Origin: Siphonobacter aquaeclarae
GTDB lineage: Bacteria; Bacteroidota; Bacteroidia; Cytophagales; Spirosomataceae
Assembly (NCBI RefSeq): GCF_900103285.1
Contig: NZ_FNGS01000006.1
Span: forward strand, 1 to 64,000
Direction: 5' to 3'
DNA: 64,000 nucleotides
Shown in pieces: positions 8,225-16,874 of this stretch. The position numbers were made by a program, and so were the translations under genes. The notes beneath the pieces are model-generated. The model saw only the letters and a program-made list of their open reading frames with translations. It did not search any database and was not told where the DNA came from. The first letter of the stretch is position 1. The number at the start of each line of letters is the position of its first letter.

Positions 8225-8448
8225 CGGATGGCCGGTTTCGTTGGCCCAGCTTCGGGCCGGACGAATGAAAAAGGAATCGTGTGAAAATCACGAGCAGACG
8301 TGCTACTGTAAGTACCCGTTCTCACGGACAGGTCACGGTTCACAAGCCCATTGTTTCGTCAGAAATGAGAAGGGGAACCGCTGATGGTACAAGCCAGGAG
8401 ACTTGCCGACCTTCTCAATGACCATGTCCTCACGACTAGGACCTGGTT
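8225..8448 (+). ncRNA. Cobalamin riboswitch upstream of metE
   Basis: The aptamer core is recognisable from GGAATCGTGTGAAAATCACG (about 8271-8290) through GACGTGCTACTGTAA to the B12 box AGCCAGGAGACTTGCC (8392-8407). A 10-bp hairpin with loop CACGACT follows at 8421-8447 and may be the P13/kissing-loop arm. Cobalamin binding is expected to shut off metE, because the B12-dependent enzyme MetH then suffices. Between it and the metE ATG lie about 170 nt with a CGTCTG/CAGACG hairpin and a weak GGGTG/CACCCTTTT hairpin (8576-8604), a candidate regulated terminator. The exact 5' boundary is approximate. Confidence 0.9.
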
Positions 8449-8616
8449 CACGCATTGATTTTACAAATCCGTTTCTGAAAAAAATAGGCGTCTGTCGCAG
8501 ACGTACGGTCTTCCTGTGTCTTCCGTCGCAGGGAGCGGAGCCGTGATTTGTTGAATCCACCAGTTCTGGCGGAGTGGGTGTTTCAAGGGCTTTTTCACCC
8601 TTTTAACACAACAACC

Positions 8617-10953
8617 ATGTTTACGCACAACCTGGGCTACCCGCGCATCGGTAGCCGCCGCGAACTCAAAAAAGCCTGTGAGTCGTTCTGGGCCGGAACC
8701 CTGACCAAAGACGAACTCCTCTGGGAAACCCGCCAGCTCCGCCGCCGCCACTGGCAGTTGCAACGCGAAGCCGGGATAGACCTCATTCCCTCCAACGACT
8801 TTTCGCTTTACGATCACGTCCTGGATACCGCGCTGATGGTCGGCGCGGTACCCGAACGGTACCACGTTCTGGCCGACGGAAAAGCAGGCCGCGAACTTGA
8901 AATCTACTTCGCCATGGCCCGTGGCGTGCAGCGACCCGGTGCAGACATCCCGGCGATGGAGATGACAAAATGGTTTGATACCAACTACCACTACATTGTT
9001 CCCGAATTCCGGAAAGACCAGACTTTCCGACGGTATTCCGATACCGTTATTCATGCCTTCGAAGACGCCCTTCAAATGGGTATTACGACGAAGCCCGTCG
9101 TACTCGGACCCGTTTCCTTTCTGTTGCTCGGAAAGGAACGCGAAGCGGGTTTTGACCGGATCGACCTGCTCGACCGCCTCCTGCCCGTCTATGCCGATAT
9201 CCTCCGGGAACTGACCGCCCGCGGCGCGGGCTGGATACAAATCGACGAGCCCTGCCTGGTCCTGGATCTCACCGGAAAACAGCAGGAAGCCTACCGGAAA
9301 GCCTATGCCTGGCTCCGGAAAGAGGTACCCGGCGCGCAACTCATACTGGCGACATACTTTGATTCATTGGGTGAAAACCGGTCGCTGGCCGCAGCGCTAC
9401 CGGTAGATGCCCTGCATATTGATGTCGTTCGCGGACGGAAGGATTGGGCAGAAATCCTGACCGACGATACCTTCCTATCTGCCGGACGGATACTCTCCCT
9501 CGGTGTGGTCAACGGGCGGAATATCTGGAAAAACCAGTATGCCGACTCGCTGGCGCTTATCGCACAGGCAGAAGCCGTACTCGGGCGCGATCGCCTTTGG
9601 ATTGCCCCTTCGTGCTCGTTACTGCACGTCCCGTGCGACCTCGATCTGGAGACCGACGAAATCAGCCTGCCTGCCGAAATCCGCGACGGTATGGCCTTCG
9701 CAAAACAAAAACTGACCGAACTGGTACACCTGAAAATACTCGCTTTCGGGGAGCCTTCGGCGTCAGGAAAGGCCATTCTCGCAGAAAATGAAGCGGCCGT
9801 TCGACGCCGTCAGACCTCTTCCCTGATTCATCGTCCACATGTAAAAGAACGGATGGAAGCGATACAGGAAGCTGATTTTGAGCGGATTAGTGTATTCGCA
9901 GAACGGCAGTCCATACAACAGGCCTGGTTGCAGCTTCCGGCTTTCCCGACGACGACAATCGGTTCTTTCCCCCAAACCCCGGATATCCGGCAACTGCGGG
10001 CATCGTTTCGAAAAGGAACGCTTTCGGCGGAAGGATATGAATCCGGTTTGGAAAAGGAAATTGCCGAAGCCATCCGTCGTCAGGAAGCTATCGGTCTGGA
10101 CGTACTCGTTCACGGAGAAGCCGAGCGAAACGACATGGTTGAGTACTTCGGAGAGCAACTTTCCGGCTATGCCTTCACCCGGAACGGCTGGGTACAGAGC
10201 TATGGCAGCCGGTGCGTGAAGCCGCCGGTTATTTACGGAGACATCGAACGGCCGGAACCGATGACTGTTCGCTGGGCGACCTATGCCCAGTCGCTCACCG
10301 ATAAACCTGTAAAAGGTATGCTCACCGGGCCGGTGACGATTCTGCAATGGAGTTTTGTGCGGGACGACCAGCCCCGCCGCGATACGGCCTTTCAGATTGC
10401 GCTGGCCATCCGTGACGAAGTGACAGACCTCGAAAAAGCAGGTATCCGTGTTATCCAGATCGATGAGCCCGCCATCCGGGAGGGACTTCCGCTGCGACAG
10501 GCCGACCGGGCGGAGTACCTGCGCTGGTCGGTAGATGCCTTCCGCCTCAGCACGGCGGGCGTTGCCGATGAGACCCAGATCCATACCCATATGTGCTACT
10601 CTGAATTTAACGACATACTCGAAGCAATTGCGCGGATGGATGCTGACGTGATTACCATCGAAACGTCCCGCTCGCAAATGGAGCTGCTCGACGCGTTTTC
10701 GGAGTTTGCCTACCCGAATGAAATCGGCCCCGGTGTTTACGATATTCACTCGCCGCGGGTTCCCTCTGAAGACGAAATGGTACAGCTTCTCCACAAAGCA
10801 CTCAACCATATCCCGGCCCGGAACCTCTGGGTCAACCCCGACTGCGGCCTGAAAACCCGCCGCTGGGAAGAAACGGAGGCCGCGCTGCGGAATATGGTAG
10901 GGGCTGCGAGGCGGCTAAGGCCCGTAATTAGTCAGGAAGTAACCGGGCTCTAA
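8617..10953 (+). CDS. metE: Cobalamin-independent methionine synthase
   Basis: Transfers the methyl group of methyltetrahydrofolate triglutamate directly to homocysteine, in the cytosol. At 778 residues it is full length. The N-terminal domain starts with [16 protein letters not shown]. The C-terminal domain carries [10 protein letters not shown], the IDEPAIREG segment, and the zinc ligands in [11 protein letters not shown] and NPDCGLKTR (C743). The ATG at 8617 ([12 protein letters not shown]) is chosen rather than the frame opening at 8548, because homologues begin here. Expression should be repressed by cobalamin through the riboswitch. Its stop codon is embedded in palindromic element B2. 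Confidence 0.98.
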   Translation: MFTHNLGYPRIGSRRELKKACESFWAGTLTKDELLWETRQLRRRHWQLQREAGIDLIPSNDFSLYDHVLDTALMVGAVPERYHVLADGKAGRELEIYFAMARGVQRPGADIPAMEMTKWFDTNYHYIVPEFRKDQTFRRYSDTVIHAFEDALQMGITTKPVVLGPVSFLLLGKEREAGFDRIDLLDRLLPVYADILRELTARGAGWIQIDEPCLVLDLTGKQQEAYRKAYAWLRKEVPGAQLILATYFDSLGENRSLAAALPVDALHIDVVRGRKDWAEILTDDTFLSAGRILSLGVVNGRNIWKNQYADSLALIAQAEAVLGRDRLWIAPSCSLLHVPCDLDLETDEISLPAEIRDGMAFAKQKLTELVHLKILAFGEPSASGKAILAENEAAVRRRQTSSLIHRPHVKERMEAIQEADFERISVFAERQSIQQAWLQLPAFPTTTIGSFPQTPDIRQLRASFRKGTLSAEGYESGLEKEIAEAIRRQEAIGLDVLVHGEAERNDMVEYFGEQLSGYAFTRNGWVQSYGSRCVKPPVIYGDIERPEPMTVRWATYAQSLTDKPVKGMLTGPVTILQWSFVRDDQPRRDTAFQIALAIRDEVTDLEKAGIRVIQIDEPAIREGLPLRQADRAEYLRWSVDAFRLSTAGVADETQIHTHMCYSEFNDILEAIARMDADVITIETSRSQMELLDAFSEFAYPNEIGPGVYDIHSPRVPSEDEMVQLLHKALNHIPARNLWVNPDCGLKTRRWEETEAALRNMVGAARRLRPVISQEVTGL

Positions 10954-11030
10954 GCTTTAGGCTGTAAGCTTTATGCCAAGGCAGTACCCCTGTCCGGGGC
11001 TTAAAGCTTACGGCTTAGTGCCTAAAGCCG
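10948..11030. repeat. Palindromic element B2 (TAAGCTTTAGGC family)
   Basis: The left arm TAAGCTTTAGGCTGTAAGC begins at 10951, so the metE stop codon TAA is its first three bases. The right arm runs from about 10996 to 11029 with GGCTTAAAGCTTACGG and CCTAAAGCC. The element occupies nearly the whole gap to the FAN1-like gene. A CAACTTTG box at 11055-11062 is only 4 bases from the next ATG. Confidence 0.85.
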
Positions 11031-11066
11031 CTTTTCTTTCCGGCGGGTAAGTCCCAACTTTGCTTC

Positions 11067-12746
11067 ATGTCTGAGCGAATAGAACTTCCGCCCAAATACT
11101 ACCTGGAGTACTTTCGGTACCTGATCGACTTTGTCCGGCGGTTTTACGAAAACCTGCTGGTGGAGGATGAGAAGGAATTTCTCTATGCCTTTGACGCACT
11201 AAGCGAAGACGCGCAGTGCCTTTTTATCCGTTTCACCAACCGGCGCAGCGCTTTTTTCCGTACCCGGCGGCTAAAATATGCCGAGCTGGCAGATATCGAC
11301 GCATCGCTCCGGGAGTTGCTCACGGTAGGCTTTGCCGCAATACTTTCCGGTGATCACCTCTCCCGGGGCGGGGAAGTCTTCGATATCTTCAACAAGAACG
11401 AACTACTGGCATTCGCCAAACAGGCCGGACTGGACACGAAAGGGAAAGCGGCACTGAAGAAAGAGGAACTATCCGACTGGCTGCTCGAAACCCTGCCGTT
11501 TGCCGATGCCGTCACCCTGATCGAAGCTGCCGAACCCGTCGTCAAAGTCAATTACGAAGCGCAGACCATGCTCTTCAAGTTTCTGTTTTTCGGGAACAGG
11601 CATGCAGACATGAGTGAGTTTGTGGTACGCGACCTCGGCCATATCCGGTTTGAGCGGTTCGACGAAGACCGTTTCGTCCCGCATTTTACCACCCGGGAAG
11701 AAGTAGAACACCGCCTCAGCGTATCCCTGGCGTCAGAGGATTTCCACCTCATGAAAGCCGCCGAAACACCGCCTGCCGAGATCAATACCTGGTTTCTGGA
11801 CTGGTACGAGGCGCATATTCCGCTGGCGGAAATTGCGCAGCCGGCGCTGGACCGCCTCGTTCTCAAAGTCGCCGGATTTATCGAGCGGCAGAAAATGCTG
11901 GAAGAAGCCCTGGTCCTCTTCCGGCTGACAACCATGCCGCCCTCCCGCGAGCGGCAGGTACGGCTGCTGATCAAACTGAAAGACCCGGAAGCGGCCCTGG
12001 CCCTTGCCGAGGAAATGCTCCAGCAGCCCGTCAATGCCGACGAGCAGTTTTTTGCTATTGATTTTCTCAACCAGCGTGCCGGTCAAAAGAAACGCGTGGT
12101 GAAATCCACGACGGAATGGCTTCAGAAATCGGAAAGCGTTTCGATTCCGGTGATGTGGCGGTACCGGGTGGAGGAAGGGGTCGCTACCCATTTCAGGGAG
12201 CGCGGGTATCAGGCGGTTCATACCGAAAATTTCCTGTTCGACGGACTGTTCGGCCTGCTTTTCTGGGACATCATTTTCGACGCCGGTACGGCCGCGATAC
12301 ACCATCCCCTTCAACGATCTCCCTCCGATATATACAAGCCTACGTTTTTCGAAAAGCGCAGACCGGCCTTGCTCGACCGGATGGACCTGCTTGATTCGCA
12401 GGAAGATGCGCTGGCTTTCCTCGAAAAGCTGTTTGAAGAAAAATACGGCATAGTTAATCCGCTCGTCGTCTGGTTTCCGGATTTGCTGCTGCTGATCCGC
12501 GTAGTGCTGGAAAAGATACCGGCGCCGTTGCTGAAGAAACTACTGCTCGAAATGGCGGTCAACGTACGCGAGCATACGCGCGGGTTTCCCGATCTGTTTG
12601 TCTGGAACGAAGAAGGATATGATTTTGTGGAAGTGAAATCGCCGACCGACCACCTTTCCCCTCAGCAGCTGTACTGGTTACGGTTTTTCGAGACGAATGG
12701 CATCCGGTCGCGGGTACTGCGTGTGGTTTGGGATTCAGAGGCCTGA
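11067..12746 (+). CDS. FAN1-like structure-specific nuclease with C-terminal VRR-NUC domain
   Basis: A 559-residue protein with the FAN1 arrangement: an N-terminal DNA-binding region with a SAP-like segment near ALKKEELSDWLLE (about 131-143), a helical middle, and a C-terminal VRR-NUC (PD-(D/E)XK-related) nuclease. The catalytic signature is visible: D509 in FPDLFVW, E522 and K524 in EVKSPTD, and Q533 in SPQQ. LFGLLFWDIIFD near residue 395 is the other conserved FAN1 block. Known relatives (human FAN1, Pseudomonas FAN1) cut 5' flaps and unhook interstrand crosslinks. The 3' end overlaps the convergent DUF922-type gene by 12 bases. Confidence 0.88.
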   Translation: MSERIELPPKYYLEYFRYLIDFVRRFYENLLVEDEKEFLYAFDALSEDAQCLFIRFTNRRSAFFRTRRLKYAELADIDASLRELLTVGFAAILSGDHLSRGGEVFDIFNKNELLAFAKQAGLDTKGKAALKKEELSDWLLETLPFADAVTLIEAAEPVVKVNYEAQTMLFKFLFFGNRHADMSEFVVRDLGHIRFERFDEDRFVPHFTTREEVEHRLSVSLASEDFHLMKAAETPPAEINTWFLDWYEAHIPLAEIAQPALDRLVLKVAGFIERQKMLEEALVLFRLTTMPPSRERQVRLLIKLKDPEAALALAEEMLQQPVNADEQFFAIDFLNQRAGQKKRVVKSTTEWLQKSESVSIPVMWRYRVEEGVATHFRERGYQAVHTENFLFDGLFGLLFWDIIFDAGTAAIHHPLQRSPSDIYKPTFFEKRRPALLDRMDLLDSQEDALAFLEKLFEEKYGIVNPLVVWFPDLLLLIRVVLEKIPAPLLKKLLLEMAVNVREHTRGFPDLFVWNEEGYDFVEVKSPTDHLSPQQLYWLRFFETNGIRSRVLRVVWDSEA

Positions 12747-13784
12747 TATCTCCCGTAGCTCGTCGGCCACTTTCTGCGCCCACCGGGCCTGCTCGGGTTT
12801 GATAATGCTGTGCCGGGTTTCGGCGTCGTATTGCTCCTGGTAGCGGTTCATTTCCCGGAAACAATCCAGGAAAATATACTGGATGCGGCTGTCGTAGTCT
12901 TCCACGGGGAGGTCTTCCGCAAGAAGGGCTTTTTTGAATCGCTCCGCCACAAGGTAGGTAATGTCGAAATGCAGCTGCTCATGGGCAAGGGCATAGAGAT
13001 TGTCCGGCGTTTCGACGGTCCACGACGAGTTTTTGAGCATGAAAACCTTTACCGTCATATCCACCCATACCGTTCCGTTTTCGACCCGGGTATTGGCTTC
13101 ATAGCCAAAGCTGGTGTAGATCGCCGCGCCATACAGCGGGTTGCGCCGCCGGGCCGGGCCGGTGAAATCGCTCCAGCGGATCGGGCGGTTCCGGGAATAA
13201 AAGACGCTGTCGCCCACGGCCCGCTTCGGCACATAATCGGAAAACCGTACCCGGACGCGGTGCGCGAGGCGGTCGTCCGTCGTTTCATGCGTCTTCATCC
13301 AGTTTGTAAATTCCCGGAAACAGCGTTCCAGCGTGGTGCGAAGCTGTATTTCATAGGAAGCTTCCAGGGACAGCGACCGGGAAAACTCCGCGCCCGCCGT
13401 GCATTCGGTGAGTTCCAGGTAAGAATCTTCCATTTTTCGTTCGAACGTCAGACGTACCCGGAGCGTACCGTGTACCATTTTTCCTGCCAGTCTTTCCTGA
13501 AACCAGAGCTCGCGGACCCGCACGCGGAGCGCATACGCAGCGTCTTTTTTTCCCGGAGGAAGAAGTACCCGCAGCGCTTCGGGTACCGGAGCGGGGAGAT
13601 GCAACGAGGCCGGCCTGCCGGAAGGCAGGTAGATGGAACCGATCTGCGTAGACGGCCGCTCCGCCACAATTTCAGCCCATTCGTAGTTTCCGGTGGCAAC
13701 GGCCAGTCGCCCGGACCGCCAGTCCAGTACCTGCTGTCCGAAACAGCCCGTCGCGCAAAGCCACAAGAAGAAAAATAACCGCAT
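12735..13784 (-). CDS. Secreted DUF922-type putative metalloprotease
   Basis: A 349-residue exported protein with signal peptide MRLFFFLWLCATGCFGQ. The frame has an extra upstream ATG at 13799, but the one at 13784 gives the better signal peptide. The C-terminal third resembles DUF922, with an HEQLHFD sequence (about 268-274) that looks like a zinc-binding HExxH-like protease site. The preceding RWSDFTGPARR segment is the usual entry to this domain. The N-terminal two thirds are not recognised. No peptidase activity is established for the family, so the role is inference. The last 12 bases overlap the FAN1-like gene. Confidence 0.75.
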   Translation of the reverse strand: MRLFFFLWLCATGCFGQQVLDWRSGRLAVATGNYEWAEIVAERPSTQIGSIYLPSGRPASLHLPAPVPEALRVLLPPGKKDAAYALRVRVRELWFQERLAGKMVHGTLRVRLTFERKMEDSYLELTECTAGAEFSRSLSLEASYEIQLRTTLERCFREFTNWMKTHETTDDRLAHRVRVRFSDYVPKRAVGDSVFYSRNRPIRWSDFTGPARRRNPLYGAAIYTSFGYEANTRVENGTVWVDMTVKVFMLKNSSWTVETPDNLYALAHEQLHFDITYLVAERFKKALLAEDLPVEDYDSRIQYIFLDCFREMNRYQEQYDAETRHSIIKPEQARWAQKVADELREISGL

Positions 13785-13916
13785 CTGAGAGGGGAACATC
13801 GTACGCCTAACGAAAGATACAGGGAATTCTGCATGTACCGAGGGCGGCAGGACGGGAAATTACTGCCGCTGGCAAGGGGAACGGACGCGGCAGGCGGAGT
13901 TTTGCCCGTTCCCGAT

Positions 13917-13924
13917 TAGTTTTG
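13917..13924 (+). promoter_or_regulatory. Possible -7 box (TAGTTTTG) of coaX
   Basis: TAGTTTTG fits TAnnTTTG and lies 44 bases before the coaX ATG. The same ATTAGTTTTGAAC context occurs at the ABC ATPase gene (47684-47691). No -33 box at proper spacing is visible. Confidence 0.45.
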
Positions 13925-13968
13925 AACACGGAAACCCGGCCTGACGGGTCATCCGATCCCTTTTACGC

Positions 13969-14748
13969 ATGTTTCTGGCCATAGACATCGGCAATACCGA
14001 CATTGTGTTCGGGTTGCATGCCGGAGAAAACTGGTTGCGCCAGTTCCGGATTCCTACCCATTACAGTACCCGGCAGGCGGATTACGAGGCCCGGCTGCGG
14101 ATATTTTTCCTGGAGAGTGACCTGAAAGTCAGCGATGTATCGGCAATAGGTATCAGCAGCGTCGTCCCCGGCGAAACTGCGCTGATCCGGACGATGGCCG
14201 CCGGCCTGTTCGGGATAGAGCCGTTTCTGGTAGGTCCGGAAATTTACCCGCAACTGGGCATGGAGATCGCCAGTCCCCGTGAAATCGGCACCGACCTTGT
14301 CGCCAACGCGGTCTACGCCTGGTATACCTACCTGCAGAATTGCATCGTGGTGGATTTTGGTACCGCGTTGACCTTCACGGTGGTATCGGACGCCAAAATA
14401 CTTGGCGTCAACATTGTACCCGGTATCAAAACCGCCCTCCGGTCGCTTTTCTCGAATACGGCGCAGCTACCCGAAGTACCGCTGGAATTACCGGAGTCGG
14501 CGATCGGCAAAAATACCGTTCACGCTATCCAGGCGGGTATTTTGTGGGGATATGTCGGATTGGTTAAGGAGCAGCTCATTCAGATCCAGCGGGAGGCCGG
14601 ACCGTGCAAGGTACTGGCAACGGGCGGTCTTTCTTCCGTCCTCCGTCCACTTCATGAATTATTCGAAGAAGTAGATATCAACCTGACGCTCAATGGTATC
14701 CGAATCATAGGAAGTATATTGAATGGAACTATCCCGGGAAAACATTAG
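13969..14748 (+). CDS. coaX: Type III pantothenate kinase
   Basis: Phosphorylates pantothenate, the first step of coenzyme A synthesis, in the cytosol. The 259-residue protein has the ASKHA-fold phosphate motifs of CoaX: AIDIGNTDIVFG at the start, GTDLVANAVYA in the middle, VDFGTALTFTVV and the ATGGLSSVLRP segment near the end. It is unrelated in sequence to CoaA/PanK-II. The gene is alone on its strand, 71 bases before the TetR gene. Identification is firm. Confidence 0.96.
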   Translation: MFLAIDIGNTDIVFGLHAGENWLRQFRIPTHYSTRQADYEARLRIFFLESDLKVSDVSAIGISSVVPGETALIRTMAAGLFGIEPFLVGPEIYPQLGMEIASPREIGTDLVANAVYAWYTYLQNCIVVDFGTALTFTVVSDAKILGVNIVPGIKTALRSLFSNTAQLPEVPLELPESAIGKNTVHAIQAGILWGYVGLVKEQLIQIQREAGPCKVLATGGLSSVLRPLHELFEEVDINLTLNGIRIIGSILNGTIPGKH

Positions 14749-14761
14749 TTTTAATAAAGTA

Positions 14762-14781
14762 TTTTAAACGTATGTTTAAAA
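14762..14781. promoter_or_regulatory. Predicted TetR operator O1 upstream of the efflux regulator
   Basis: A 20-base inverted repeat, TTTTAAAC-GTAT-GTTTAAAA, lies 38 bases before the TetR start codon. It shares the half-sites TTTAAAC and GTTTAAA with 4-base spacing with the site before the tolC gene. This suggests that the regulator binds both and represses itself. Confidence 0.7.
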
Positions 14782-14819
14782 CATTGTTGTAAGATTCAGA
14801 AACGCGTTTTTAATTTGCA

Positions 14820-15440
14820 TTGGATATGACGACGAATCAACCGGATACGGAAGAGAAGATCAAGGAAGCTGCCCGGAAAATCTTTCTGGAGAAAGGGTAC
14901 GACGGGACGACGATTCGCGATATCGCGGAGACGGCGCAGATCAACACGGCCCTGACAAACTACTACTTCCGGAGTAAGGAAAAGCTGTTCTGGCTCGTGT
15001 TTGAATCCATGCTGCGGGAATCGATTGAAAAAATGCAGGCGATTCTCGACAAGCCGATCGACCTGAAAATCAAGCTCAGCGAGCTGATCGACCATATGTT
15101 CCGGCTGCAGGCCGAAAACCCGAATATCTCCCTGTTCTTCATGAACGAAATCCGCCGGGATCCGGCGCATTTTGTGGAGCGGACAGGCGTCAGTTGCCGG
15201 ATTGTGGAGACGTTTCTCAACCAGCAGCTGGAAGAGGAGTACCGGGCGGGCCGCATCCGCGAAATCAGCGCCCTGCATTTGCTGCCGCTGGTTTTCGGAA
15301 CGATCCAGCAGGTATTCGCGAGCCGGACGCTGCATATGTTCCTGTTTCAGGTCGGAGAGGAAGAATTCATGGCCTTCGCCCAGGAACAGAAGCGACTCGT
15401 AATGGAAATGGTCCTGAACTGGCTTTACCGGGAAAACTGA
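14820..15440 (+). CDS. TetR/AcrR-family repressor of the adjacent RND efflux operon
   Basis: A 206-residue TetR-family regulator. The N-terminal HTH is clear: EKIKEAARKIFLEKGYDGTTIRDIAE through TALTNYYFRSKEKLFW (about residues 11-60). The rest is a helical ligand/dimer domain. It is transcribed in the same direction as the TolC/MFP/RND genes and ends 105 bases before them. Identical-type palindromes upstream of itself and of tolC suggest autorepression and control of the pump. An alternative ATG is at 14826. Ligand unknown. Confidence 0.92.
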   Translation: MDMTTNQPDTEEKIKEAARKIFLEKGYDGTTIRDIAETAQINTALTNYYFRSKEKLFWLVFESMLRESIEKMQAILDKPIDLKIKLSELIDHMFRLQAENPNISLFFMNEIRRDPAHFVERTGVSCRIVETFLNQQLEEEYRAGRIREISALHLLPLVFGTIQQVFASRTLHMFLFQVGEEEFMAFAQEQKRLVMEMVLNWLYREN

Positions 15441-15498
15441 CCGGAAAACATACCTTGAATTCCTTAAAGATGCCACGCATCTTTATTTTTTACACTTG

Positions 15499-15518
15499 AT
15501 TTAAACAATTGTTTAAAT
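15499..15518. promoter_or_regulatory. Predicted TetR operator O2 upstream of tolC
   Basis: A perfect 20-base palindrome, ATTTAAAC-AATT-GTTTAAAT, sits 27 bases before the tolC ATG in an AT-rich stretch. It repeats the TTTAAAC-N4-GTTTAAA layout of O1 at 14762 and would overlap the promoter of the efflux operon. Confidence 0.75.
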
Positions 15519-15545
15519 TCCTTATTTTAATCAAATAATCCAATT

Positions 15546-16853
15546 ATGTATCGCGTGCCCCTGTTCCTGCTGTTGAGCACCGTTTCTGCCTTCGCACAGG
15601 AAATATCCCTGAAAGAGCTGACGGACAAGGCATTGGTCCACAACCTCGAGGTTCGGTCGTCCGAACTCGGCCGGGACATCAACGAAGCCCGTATCCGCGA
15701 GGTGAAGTCGTCGGCCCTGCCCCAGGTCAACCTTGCCGGCGATTACAAATACTACATCAAGATTCCTGCACAGGTCATACCGTTGTCGGCCTTTGGCGGA
15801 CCGGAAGGCCAGTATTCCAAAGCAGCTTTTGGCTTGCCCTGGAACCTGGGAACGACGGTGCAGGTCAACCAGATCCTGTACAACCCGTCGGTTTCGATCG
15901 GTCTCAAAGCCGCGAAAGTAGGTCGGGAAGTAGCTGATCTTCAGGTTCGCCGGACAAAGGAAGACATTTCCTATAACGTCGGCGTAGCCTATTACAACGC
16001 CCAGACCGTCGCCCAGCAGATCGCCTTTCTCGAAGGCAACGTAGCGGCGCTGGATCGTACCATCCGCATTACGGACCTCCAGTACCAGCAGCAGCTGGCC
16101 AAGGGAATTGACGTAGACCGCCTTCGCCTGAACAAAGTATCCATGCAGACGCAAATCGCCTCTTTAAAGGCAGATTACGACAAGCTGCTGAACATGCTGA
16201 AGTTTCTGGCGGGAATCCCGCAATCGGAAACCATCCGCATCCGGAATACGGTGGAAGAGAACGCGGTACAGTTGCCGCCTGCCCAGGAAGACGGGCTGAA
16301 CCGTACTGACCTCGCCCTGCTGGACCGCCAGCTCTACGGCAATACGCTTGAGCAGAAGAACATCAAGGCGGGTTTCCTGCCGACGGTCTCTGCCTATGGC
16401 GTCGGTAACGTAGGCGTTTACGGTATCGGAGGAAGCAATTCCTACTTCACCGGTATTCCGGCGTATTGGGCTGGTATTCAGCTGAACTGGAGCATTTTCG
16501 ACGGAAATACCCGGAAAAACAAGCTGTCACAGAAGCAACTCGAAGGCCGGCAGATGACCCTTCAGCAGCAGCAGGTGAAAGAGTCCATTTCGATGGATAT
16601 CTCCAACGCCCGGAACCAGATCTCGGTGCAGCAGCAAAACCTGAAGACGTCGGGCGAGCAGGTAACCCTCGCCCAGAAAGTCTACGAACAAACCCAACTG
16701 CAGTTCAAGGAAGGTACGATTGATATCAGCAATCTCATCCAGACTGAAAACGCCCTCCGGGAGGCGCAAAATGACTACGTGACCTCGCTCGTCAAGCTGC
16801 GCACGGCCGAGCTCGACTGGAAAAAAGCCACCGGAAACCTCGTCCAGAACTAG
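15546..16853 (+). CDS. TolC-family outer membrane efflux protein
   Basis: A 435-residue outer membrane channel of the OEP/TolC family, with signal peptide MYRVPLFLLLSTVSAFAQ. Two long helical repeats rich in Gln and Asn (about 150-230 and 330-430) and strand-rich segments (about 270-300 with GVGNVGVYGIGG) fit the alpha-barrel/beta-barrel layout. NLIQTENALREAQNDY near the C-terminus is typical. It is the first gene of the operon, followed after 21 bases by the adaptor and then the pump. It should form the exit duct of the tripartite efflux system. Confidence 0.93.
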   Translation: MYRVPLFLLLSTVSAFAQEISLKELTDKALVHNLEVRSSELGRDINEARIREVKSSALPQVNLAGDYKYYIKIPAQVIPLSAFGGPEGQYSKAAFGLPWNLGTTVQVNQILYNPSVSIGLKAAKVGREVADLQVRRTKEDISYNVGVAYYNAQTVAQQIAFLEGNVAALDRTIRITDLQYQQQLAKGIDVDRLRLNKVSMQTQIASLKADYDKLLNMLKFLAGIPQSETIRIRNTVEENAVQLPPAQEDGLNRTDLALLDRQLYGNTLEQKNIKAGFLPTVSAYGVGNVGVYGIGGSNSYFTGIPAYWAGIQLNWSIFDGNTRKNKLSQKQLEGRQMTLQQQQVKESISMDISNARNQISVQQQNLKTSGEQVTLAQKVYEQTQLQFKEGTIDISNLIQTENALREAQNDYVTSLVKLRTAELDWKKATGNLVQN

Positions 16854-16874
16854 AATTCTCAAACCATCATCCCT

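Noticed and set aside
11055-11062. CAACTTTG as a promoter for the FAN1-like gene
   Set aside because: Only 4 bases separate it from the ATG, so a transcript from it would be leaderless or start inside the gene, and the first base deviates from consensus.
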